From: Natribaculum breve
GTDB lineage: Archaea > Halobacteriota > Halobacteria > Halobacteriales > Natrialbaceae
Assembly: GCF_023008585.1 (NCBI RefSeq)
Contig: NZ_CP095392.1
Coordinates: 209,802-273,801, forward strand
Length of the DNA: 64,000 bases
Reading direction: 5' to 3'
The position numbers were made by a program, and so were the translations under genes. Within the stretch, counting starts at the first letter, position 1. Each line of letters opens with the position of its first letter. Under the pieces are notes generated by a model. It was given only the letters and a program-made list of their open reading frames with translations, did not search any database and had not been told where the DNA came from. Positions 28,442-37,800 of this stretch are shown here, in pieces.

Positions 28442-31400
28442 TGAGTTCACAATCTACGAAGACTATGACAGCAGCTCAACAGGGACGACGCGAAACCTCG
28501 TTTATCGAAACGAGTGGCGGATTGCTCACGGAACAGTTGATCACCAAGCTCCGGGACGAATCGTGCAGCGAAGACGCGGTTCAACCGGAAACGTTCAAAC
28601 TCACGGGTGATTCGGATATAGAGACGGATACCGATCTTGAGTCCGAAATAAGTGAGGCGTGGGAAGACCTCAAAGAGCGGTGGGATACCGTCTCTCAGAA
28701 CTCAGAAATTTTCGGGATGGATACCTCAACGGCTCGAACGAAGTGGATCATCCCGTTACTCGAATCACTAGGATTTGATCCAGCGTATCAGCAGGCAAAT
28801 CTTGTTGCGGGCAATCTCAAGGCAGATCTCTCGCATTTAGGCTGGTCACCAGAGGACCAGCTCGGGGAGCAAATTGTTGATGGAACGCCACCGATTACAC
28901 ATCTCGTCCAGCCTGATAAGGACGAGCCACTCGACAGTGGAAGCCACATTGGTTCAAATGGAAAGAGCCCTCACGACGAACTCCAGCAATTCCTCAATGC
29001 TGCTGATCAACAGTGGAGCATCGTAACTGATGGACTCAAACTCCGCCTTCTCCGAGACTATTACCACACCTACACTCGAGGTTATGTAGAATTCGACCTC
29101 GAGAATATCTTCACAAACCGGAACTATGAGGATTTCCGTGCACTCTATCGGCTCTGTCATGCCTCACGGTTCGTTCCAAGAGGAAACGAAGAGGAGGCAG
29201 AAGCACCTTTAGAATCGCTCTATCAAGTTGCTCTTGCCACCGGCGTCAAAGTCGGTGAGGATCTGCAGTCGAACGTTGTGGAAGCCCTCGAGACGCTTGG
29301 GAACGGATTTCTTGACCAGGAAATCCGCAAAGCACTCGAAGAAGGTGGTCAGGAAGAAGCCGAGGCGTATTATCAGGATCTCCTCCGAATTGTCTATCGG
29401 CTTCTATTCCTCTTATTTGCGGAGCAACGTGGCATGATGGCAGATCGGGGTGACCTCTATACCAAGGAATACAGCATTAGTGCACTCCGTGAGCGGGCAG
29501 AACGAAGGCAATCCCGTGATCATCAAACCGACCTTTGGGAGGGCCTGAAGGTTACGTTCCGTATCGTTGGCCAAGGAGTGGATGAAGACGACTTGCAGGT
29601 CCCTGCTTATAACGGGAGTCTCTTCGACGATGAGAAATTGGAGTTTGTCAACGGCGCCACCTGCGATAATCAGGCGATCCTCAGCGCGATCCACAACCTA
29701 ACCCACGTAGAGCAACAGGGGTACCAGCAGCGGATTTCCTACGCAGACTTGGGCGTTGATGAAATCGGTGCAGTCTACGAAAGCCTGCTGGAATTCACCC
29801 CTCAGTTAGCAGACACCGCTTTAGAACTCGATGGTCGCTCGATTTCTCGGGGTCAGTTCTATCTCGACGATCGGGGAATGGAGCGGAAAGAGACGGGGAG
29901 TTACTATACCAAACCAGAGCTCGTCGACGAATTAATCGATAGTGCTCTGAAGCCTGTGGTCAATGACCGGCTGGCAGATGCGGATACGAAGGAAGAGAAA
30001 GAAGAGGCCTTACTCAATATCGATGTTTGCGACCCAGCGGTTGGGAGCGGTGCGTTTCTCATCGCAGCTAATAACTACCTCGGTAAACGGTTAGCGGAAA
30101 TTAGAAGTAACTCTGCTTATCCAGATGAGGCCACAGTTCGAAAGGCCAGGAGATCGGTCGTTCAACATTGTCTGTATGGGGTCGATTTGAACCCAATGGC
30201 AGTTGAGCTTGCCAAGGTCAGTCTATGGATCAACTCCGCTGTTGAGGATCAACCATTGAGCTTCCTGGACCATCGCATAAAACAAGGCAACTCTCTCATC
30301 GGAACAACGCCTGAGCTAATTGCTGAGGGAGTACCGGTCGACGCATACGAAACCTCCAGTGGGCGTGAGTGGCATAAAGGGAACGAGGTCCGCAAACAGG
30401 TTCGGAGTGAAAACCGAGACCTATCTGAGGATTCACAGCTCCAATCGGGACTCAATTGGAGTTGGGAAGATCACAATGAGCATATTGAACTTGCTAAAGA
30501 GCTTGAGGGAATAGACGAAGAAGACGTCACTGACATTGAGGAGAAAGCTTCTTTATTTGATGAACTCGAATCATCCGAGAGTCTTCGACGGGAGCGGCTA
30601 GTCCATCACGTATGGACTGCAGCATTTTATTGGCCTTTGGATGGGTCTGCCGATGAGTATCCGTCCCCCAGAAATATCGAACGAATTCGTCGGAACCCAC
30701 CCAAGGATCTCGATAAGCCAAGTGATGAGTTGAATGGTTTCGAATCGATGTGTAAACGTGCGTTAGATATTGCGGATAGCCAATCGTTCTTCCATTGGGA
30801 ACTAGAATTCCCCTCAGTCTACTCATCGAAGGACGGATTTGACTGTATAATCGGGAACCCGCCTTGGGAAAAAATGGACTTCGAGGAACAGGAATTCTTC
30901 GCTGTCCGTAACCCTGAGATCGCCAACGCCCCCACTGCAGCTAAACGAACTGAATTGATCGAGAATCTTCAGGAGACGGATCCTGAGCTATATACTGAGT
31001 ATCAGCAAGCTGCAGAAGCAGCAGAAGATACGATGAACTTCATGCGCGAAAGTGGACGGTTCCCGTTGACTGGGCGCGGTATAATGAATACTTATGCACT
31101 ATTTGCTGAACTATCTCTAAAGAACATCCAACCAGATAGCCTCACAGGGATGGTTATACCTACTGGCATTGCCACTGATGCGAACACTCAATATTTCTTT
31201 AGAGAGATTGTCGAAGAACGGCGACTGAAGTCTCTCTTTGATTTCGAAAACAAGAAGGGACTCTTCCCTGGTGTTGACAGTAGATACAAATTTTCCTTGT
31301 TAACACTCTCTGGCTCAAACCGAGAGCAACCTAGCTTCGAACTTGCATTTTATCTTACAGAGCCCGATCAACTTCAGAATCCAGAAAGGAGATTTGAGCT

Positions 31401-32469
31401 TAGTCGGAAAGATATTGAGCTCATTAATCCCAACACTAAAAACTGCCCGACATTTGAGAGTAAGGCAGATGCAGAACTAACATTAAAGCTTTATAACTCT
31501 GTTGGTGTATTTAAGAATACTACTGAGGGACAAAACCCGTGGTCTATAGAGATAAGCCGAATGTTCAATACATCTGATGATTCTCATCTCTTTAAAACGA
31601 AGATGGAACTTGAGCAGGATGGTTGGGATCTTGTTGGAGGTCAATTCCAGAAGGATTCGGAATTCTATACTCCTCTATATGAGGCAAAACTTATCAATCA
31701 GTTTAATCACCGATATTCTACATTCGAGGGAGTATCTCAAGAAGAAGCAGAGAATGGAAACTCAGTCCGATTAAGCCCAGAAGAGCTTGATCAAATAGAT
31801 CTCTTGGCACTACCCCGTTACTGGCTACCTGATACTAAATACCAGGACAAAAACGGTGAAGATTGGCATCTCGCTGTTCGTGATATTACGAATGCGACGA
31901 ATGAGCGTACAGTGATTGCTTCGATTATCCCTAGTGTGGCGACTGGTGAGACTTTAAAACAGATATCTGGTCAATCGGCAGAAGAGAGTCTCCTGTTGTT
32001 GGCATGCCTGAATTCGTTCACACTCGATTTTACGGCCCGACAGAAAGTCGGTGGGACGCACTTGAGTCACTTCATTTTGCGGCAACTCCCAATTCCCTCG
32101 CCTGACCGATTTGACCGCGTAAAATTAGATGGGGAGCCAATCCGAGACGCTATTCTCGAACGCTCTATTAGGTTAATGTACACAGCCCACGATCTGGATC
32201 CATTTGCAGAAGCCGCTGGAGAGGGCAGAGGACCCTTTACTTTCACCGGCGACACCCAGCCGAGGAAAGAGATCAGAATGGAGCTTGAAGCCCTCATTTG
32301 CCATGTCTATGAACTAAGCAAGGAAGACTTTGATCAACTATTTGACTCCTTTGAGCAGATCCGAGATCGCGATATCAAAGAATACGGACGATATCAGACC
32401 AGAGAAACAATCAAACAGAAATATGAGGAGTTCGCTCCTCGTATTTCAATGAGTCAGGACGAATCTTAG
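28441..32469 (+). CDS. Large Eco57I/PglX-type N6-adenine DNA methyltransferase, DrmMI-like
   Basis: 1342 residues. An N-terminal ~500-residue domain is followed by the gamma-class N6 methylase core: TGSYYTKPELVDELIDSAL, SAM motif I DVCDPAVGSGAFLIAAN (about residue 530), YGVDLNPMAVELAKVSLWIN and catalytic motif IV DCIIGNPPWEKM (about 805), followed by the second half with PTGIATDANTQYFF and a C-terminal target-recognition region. All SAM-binding and catalytic residues are present. It is probably the self-marking enzyme of the system. Translationally coupled to the SNF2 gene. Base composition becomes more AT-rich toward the 3' half (about 30.8-32.0 kb), perhaps a recombined recognition domain. 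Confidence 0.87.
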   Translation: MSSQSTKTMTAAQQGRRETSFIETSGGLLTEQLITKLRDESCSEDAVQPETFKLTGDSDIETDTDLESEISEAWEDLKERWDTVSQNSEIFGMDTSTARTKWIIPLLESLGFDPAYQQANLVAGNLKADLSHLGWSPEDQLGEQIVDGTPPITHLVQPDKDEPLDSGSHIGSNGKSPHDELQQFLNAADQQWSIVTDGLKLRLLRDYYHTYTRGYVEFDLENIFTNRNYEDFRALYRLCHASRFVPRGNEEEAEAPLESLYQVALATGVKVGEDLQSNVVEALETLGNGFLDQEIRKALEEGGQEEAEAYYQDLLRIVYRLLFLLFAEQRGMMADRGDLYTKEYSISALRERAERRQSRDHQTDLWEGLKVTFRIVGQGVDEDDLQVPAYNGSLFDDEKLEFVNGATCDNQAILSAIHNLTHVEQQGYQQRISYADLGVDEIGAVYESLLEFTPQLADTALELDGRSISRGQFYLDDRGMERKETGSYYTKPELVDELIDSALKPVVNDRLADADTKEEKEEALLNIDVCDPAVGSGAFLIAANNYLGKRLAEIRSNSAYPDEATVRKARRSVVQHCLYGVDLNPMAVELAKVSLWINSAVEDQPLSFLDHRIKQGNSLIGTTPELIAEGVPVDAYETSSGREWHKGNEVRKQVRSENRDLSEDSQLQSGLNWSWEDHNEHIELAKELEGIDEEDVTDIEEKASLFDELESSESLRRERLVHHVWTAAFYWPLDGSADEYPSPRNIERIRRNPPKDLDKPSDELNGFESMCKRALDIADSQSFFHWELEFPSVYSSKDGFDCIIGNPPWEKMDFEEQEFFAVRNPEIANAPTAAKRTELIENLQETDPELYTEYQQAAEAAEDTMNFMRESGRFPLTGRGIMNTYALFAELSLKNIQPDSLTGMVIPTGIATDANTQYFFREIVEERRLKSLFDFENKKGLFPGVDSRYKFSLLTLSGSNREQPSFELAFYLTEPDQLQNPERRFELSRKDIELINPNTKNCPTFESKADAELTLKLYNSVGVFKNTTEGQNPWSIEISRMFNTSDDSHLFKTKMELEQDGWDLVGGQFQKDSEFYTPLYEAKLINQFNHRYSTFEGVSQEEAENGNSVRLSPEELDQIDLLALPRYWLPDTKYQDKNGEDWHLAVRDITNATNERTVIASIIPSVATGETLKQISGQSAEESLLLLACLNSFTLDFTARQKVGGTHLSHFILRQLPIPSPDRFDRVKLDGEPIRDAILERSIRLMYTAHDLDPFAEAAGEGRGPFTFTGDTQPRKEIRMELEALICHVYELSKEDFDQLFDSFEQIRDRDIKEYGRYQTRETIKQKYEEFAPRISMSQDES

Positions 32470-32503
32470 CCGGACAAGTAGGTGTGAGCCCTAACTGCTC
32501 AAA

Positions 32504-34708
32504 TCATCTGGTAAGTGAAGTTCGGCGATAGAGCGCATATAAACACAGAAGGAACATTGTAGCTTGCCGTCGGTCGTTCTCTACAATTTCCCCATGTGCC
32601 ATTTCATTTCGGCTCTCTCGTACATGGGTATGGAGAAACTCACCGAACCCATCCTTCAAGTAGTAGTTCAATAGTCCCGACAGGGTTTTTGAAACCGTTT
32701 CATTGTCGTCATCATCGACGTACACCACGAAATTCCCATCTTCAGCCTCGCCAGTCCGATGACCTTGCTGTTCTGCCCAATCGACGAGAACGCCCTCGAA
32801 TTGAGGAGTTATCCCGTACAGGAATATCCGGTTCTTCTGGTTCTGGTACTCGTCCAACAATTCCCTAAGGATCTGCGCTCGCTCGTTCGGTATGGCGTCG
32901 TGCTCAAGGTCACGTTTAATTTGTTCGATATTTTCTTCCGTGAGGCGGTCGGCGACGAATTGCTTGGCGTCTTCATGGTCTGACTCCCACTTCTGTGTGA
33001 ATTCTTGATACTCCGTGGGGGACAGAAACCACGCCCAAGCATACTCGTCATCCGGCTCAAGCAGGCGTTCAAACGTATCTCTAACCGACTCCTCGTGAAT
33101 ACAGTCACAGAGAAGGTTTGTCAGCTTGACCTCGTCCCGATGCGATTCCGGCGGGAAAATCGATTTCGTTCGCGTACCGAACTTCTCGCTCATTGCGCGA
33201 CGTGGAATCGGTATCTGATCGATGAGGTACTTATTGTAGTGAATCACGCCGCCGAACGAGCTATCAAAGAGTCCCTCGATCAATCGCTGATACCCTTGCC
33301 TCTGCATCACTTGGCTGATTCCACGCCCGACGTTTGGGTCTGTGCAAGTGATCCCGATGCATTGACGGTCTAAGATGGCAGACTCAAGCTCGACGCGACT
33401 CCACTCTGGATCGAGGCTGAGTTCCCGTGTTACAAGGTCGAAGTTGTCCTCATCCTGAGGGAGGAACGGGCAGAACCAATAGCCGGTCCGCGGGTTCCGA
33501 TTGGGAATGTTAGCTGTGACATAGTCAACGGCGTGCCCATACCCAATTTTGCGTATCTCCTCGAGAATCTCGTCTTCTGTGGGGGCTGACGATCTTCCCT
33601 CTATGTCCTGAATGGGTTGTCTGAGATCCAGAACGAACTGATCGATGTCTGAATCCGTTATTGAGTGGCCTGCCTCGCCGATCGTCTCCTTTGTCAGAAT
33701 TGGCGTGAACAGATCGGAATCAATAGCGGACTTCTCGACCTCTCCCGGCGTGAAGTAAAATTCCTCTGCAAGTGCGTGGTGAATTCCGCGTCGAACGAAG
33801 ACACCTTCAATTTCTCCGAGCGGGACGAACTCGTCTGAACGGAACACCGGAAGAAGGTGAGGTACGTTGAACGCAACGTGTGGTGGGAATTCATGGAAAG
33901 CCTGCTGATCCACGGTTGTGACATCGAGGGGGTGGTCGGTGAGCTCGATCTCTGGAAGGTGAGCGGGAGGGCTGTGAATCAGCGCACCTAACCGTTCGTC
34001 GAACTGATCCAAGGTGATATGGCGTACAATTGATTGCTCGTTATTCGGCGGGCTGTTTTCCACCAATATCACACTCCTCTCAAACCGGGGGTCTGTCTCC
34101 TCGAAAACTAAGTTAAGATCGATAATCGCGTGCAGTCGAACCCCTTCTAGATACTCAAATACTGACTTATAAGCCACTAACATCCCGCGGGGGAGAACGA
34201 GTACACCACGCCCACCTTCACGCAATGCGGCGAGTCCCGTTAGTATCCGCTCAAACTTAGGTCGGCCAGCATCGCCTATTAAGCGTTCGAGGTATCTCTC
34301 TACGTTGGCATCCGTATACTGTCGCCGGTTACTCATCTCCGAGCAGCAAACGACGTCGGCTAGCGGAGTATCTGCGGGCTCATGCGATGCTCTATCGCTA
34401 CCCGCACCATGTTCCGCCTCGACGAGCGACTCGAGGTAATCGGTGATGGCTCGTGATTCGAACTGTCCGCGGTTACGGTTCTCCGATTGGATAAGAGCGG
34501 GGAAATCCCCCGCCTCACTACCCGTGTTTCGAAGAGCGATGGCGGTTCGGTCCTGAGACTCAGAAGTTACTACCAATGCAGTTAGTATGTCTCCATCGTT
34601 TCCGGTTGTGTCGAGAATAACGGATGAGTCGTTACTAAATAACCACGACCGGAGAGTATCGAGGAGTCCCTCCCAATCTGATGGATGTCGAGCCGACATA
34701 GAAGCCAA
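32504..34708 (-). CDS. Degenerate N6-methylase-like protein with C-terminal HEPN-like motif
   Basis: 734 residues in reverse orientation to its neighbours. It keeps an N6-methylase scaffold: LREGGRGVLVLPRGMLVA, AIIDLNLVFEETDPRFERSV, and a TRD-like VPLGEIEGVFVRRG. But the catalytic NPPY position reads ADVVCCSEMSN, and motif I is ILDTTGNDGDIL without the usual GxG. It is thus probably not a methylase. The last ~60 residues are helical with SRNEMAHGEIV, an R-x4-H motif (R700, H705) as in HEPN ribonucleases. It may be a DNA-sensing, RNA-cutting effector or a specificity subunit. The HEPN call is inference from one motif and its position. Confidence 0.62.
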   Translation of the reverse strand: MASMSARHPSDWEGLLDTLRSWLFSNDSSVILDTTGNDGDILTALVVTSESQDRTAIALRNTGSEAGDFPALIQSENRNRGQFESRAITDYLESLVEAEHGAGSDRASHEPADTPLADVVCCSEMSNRRQYTDANVERYLERLIGDAGRPKFERILTGLAALREGGRGVLVLPRGMLVAYKSVFEYLEGVRLHAIIDLNLVFEETDPRFERSVILVENSPPNNEQSIVRHITLDQFDERLGALIHSPPAHLPEIELTDHPLDVTTVDQQAFHEFPPHVAFNVPHLLPVFRSDEFVPLGEIEGVFVRRGIHHALAEEFYFTPGEVEKSAIDSDLFTPILTKETIGEAGHSITDSDIDQFVLDLRQPIQDIEGRSSAPTEDEILEEIRKIGYGHAVDYVTANIPNRNPRTGYWFCPFLPQDEDNFDLVTRELSLDPEWSRVELESAILDRQCIGITCTDPNVGRGISQVMQRQGYQRLIEGLFDSSFGGVIHYNKYLIDQIPIPRRAMSEKFGTRTKSIFPPESHRDEVKLTNLLCDCIHEESVRDTFERLLEPDDEYAWAWFLSPTEYQEFTQKWESDHEDAKQFVADRLTEENIEQIKRDLEHDAIPNERAQILRELLDEYQNQKNRIFLYGITPQFEGVLVDWAEQQGHRTGEAEDGNFVVYVDDDDNETVSKTLSGLLNYYLKDGFGEFLHTHVRESRNEMAHGEIVENDRRQATMFLLCLYALYRRTSLTR

Positions 34709-34806
34709 TCGATGTCTCTAATTATTCAACCTTTGCCAGGTATCGTAGCAGATAGATTGCTATCCCACGAATCATTTTTACCCTGATAGAGATATGTACC
34801 ATCAAC

Positions 34807-37800
34807 ATGGCTGTCCGTCTCAATCCATTCGACGCTCTCGACGAAGTCCAAACCTCTTACCGAGATTACGTCGAAACGTTCCAAAACGTCGATGACGACA
34901 CCATCGAGGCCTGGATCGATGAGCGGATAAATACCGGCAAAGTCCTCTGGAAGGAGCCATTTGTACAGCTAAACGAGCGATTCCAGGCAGGTCGCCCACT
35001 CAGCGAATTGGTCGAGAAAGGATCTCTCCATCCTGGAGTTCTCGATGTCTTTGACGATGACAGTGGCGAGCCGGTCGAGCCGTACAAGCACCAGTCGGAG
35101 GCGATCAAGTCGATTCAGCAGGGGAATACGATCGTCTCGACGGGGACGGGGTCAGGGAAGAGCTTTGCGTTCGGTATTCCGATCGTTAGCCACTGCCTCG
35201 AGGCGTTGGATCGTGGCGAGGAAGGGATCAAGGCTGTCGTCGTCTATCCAATGAACGCCCTTGCGAACTCCCAGTATGAGGAGTTTGCCGAGCGTCTCAA
35301 CGGGTCTGGTCTCCGACTTGGGCTCTATACAGGTGACACGCCGGACAATCCCGACAGTGAAGCGGAGTTCCTCCAGCAATTCGGTCGAGACGAGGCATAC
35401 GATTCTGAGGTTGTCTCTCGAGAAGAACTCCGAGAGAATCCGCCAGACATCCTTATGACGAACTACGTTATGCTGGATTACATCCTCACACGCCACCAAG
35501 ACAAGGATCTCTTCCCGCCAGAGCACGAGGGAGCACTGCAGTACCTCGTCCTCGACGAGATCCACACTTATACTGGCCAACAGGGTGCCGACGTCGCTGC
35601 GCTTATTCGGCGACTGCGCGAGCATACGGGCACCAAAGAAAGCCTCACTTGTATCGGGACATCCGCGACCGTGCAGAGCGAAGAGGGGCTCGATGCTGAG
35701 CAGGAGATCGCAGACTTTTCAGAACGGATCTTCGGATCGCCGGTGGAATCAGACAACGTCATCGGGGAGTCACACTATTCGTTGGAATTCACGGGCGAAG
35801 AACAGCTTCCCGAAGAGGTCCTGGTAACTGAAGAAGATATTCAGCGCTTCGATGGCTCACCAGACGAAGCAACGAAGCTGACGGAATACATTACGGCTCG
35901 ATCCCTCTCACGGGAAGAAACGAAATCTGCCGAAGCGTTAGGAGAGGTTCTACTCAATCATCCAACGGTTGCCTTTCTTGACGAAGAACTGAGCAATCGA
36001 AGCCAACAAATCCAACCGCCAAAGGAAGACGCCGAGGAAGACGACGTACTCGTCAACCGTTATCGAGAGGAATATCGACCGAACGCGACGGCTGAGGAAG
36101 CACAGCGGGAACTGCAAGCGGCCATACTAGCTGGAACAGTTGGAAGAACCGAAGTCCAAGGAGAGTATCAGCCGATTTTCGTTCCAAAGCTCCATTCGTT
36201 CTTTAGTCAGGGCTCCGGACTTGTCGCTTGCCTCACCCCTGAAACCCTCGAGGACGATGAACCTCATCTAAGCGATGCAGGAGATATTGAGTGCCGTCAC
36301 TGTGCCCAAGAATACGACCGTAGCCGAGAGGCGTTCCCGCTCTCGTTCTGCCGAGCTTGTGGTCAGGAGTACTACACCGTAACCCGAAGCGACATCGGCC
36401 ATCTCACCCCCCGCGAAGTGAGTGACATCAGCGTCGAAGACAACGAAACCGCGGGATACGTAATGCGTGGGAACTGGGATCGAGAGGAGGTACCCCTTCC
36501 CGCCAGCTGGTTCGACGACGATGGCTCGCTTCGAGATACATGGGTCGATGCAGTCCCACAACCGGCTACGTACTGTCCACAACACAACCACCTCTCCAAT
36601 GGCCACCTCGATAGCGGTCAACTCGATTGCGGATGCTTCGCGACGAACGGAATCGAGGTGATGTGGACTGAAGCGGAGTTCCTATTCTGTGCAAACTGTG
36701 GGGTAAGCCACACGCGGTTCGGTCGAGCGATGGAGCTCTCGAAAATGTTCAAATTCGGGACGGTGGGACGGTCTACCAGTTCGGACGTCCTGATCGGCTC
36801 GACGATGCAAGAGCTACCTGAAGCCCAGCAGAAGACGATTGCATTCAGCGACAATCGTCAGGATACGGCACTTCAAGCCGCTCACCTCAATAATCTGTAC
36901 CAGCGAGTCAAATTCCGACGGGCACTGTATGAAGCACTGAAACAGAACGGTCGAGTAAGCCTTTCTGATATTGGAAATCGGACGTTCGATGCGCTCGAGG
37001 AAAACGATGCGCTTCCGGATAAGCTTCAGACGACCCGGTTCGGCGTCCCAGACGACGAAAAAGCGCGGTTCAGCCGCTATCTTCAATTCCACGTGCTTCT
37101 CGAGCTCAGGAAGAGTCAGCAACGAGGGCAACAGAGCCTCGAGGACGTCGGATTGCTCGACGTAGAGTACGAAAACCTCGATAAGCTTGCAGAGATCGAC
37201 GAGGTCTGGGCTAATATTCCTGAACTGGCAGATGCAGATCCAGAGGTTCGACACGAGTACTGCAAAGCATTCCTCGATCTGTTCCGTCGAACAGCTGCAG
37301 TTGACCACGATATCTTCACCAACTTCGGCGACTTCCGACGAGACGTCCTACACAATCTCCATGAGGAGACGATGTTCCACAAGCAGCAGTTCTTCCGGTT
37401 CCCGGAAGGCTTTAGCGACTCTGCTGATACGAGCGGGACTGAACAAATCCACCGCTTTACTGACTGGCGCTCACGGCACGTGAAGTGGACTACTCGGGCA
37501 CTCGATGTAGATACAGATCTCGCTGGCGAAATCATCGAGGGTGTACGCGATTTACTGAGCGATCCTGAGGAACTACCGCTACTAACTGAAGATGCGGTCT
37601 ATCGAGGGCGGAAAGCGTACATGCTCAATCCGAGTTTCGTCAAACTCGTTCCTCACGACCCGAGTGACGTCTCAGTCTGTCCGAAATGCAAGACGGTCGT
37701 AACTCGCGATCGGCTGAACATGTGTCTCAATAGTAGTTGTGGGAACGTTGCTCCCGAGCAGTCAGATCTCCGAGACTCGTATTTCCACGATCTCTATACC

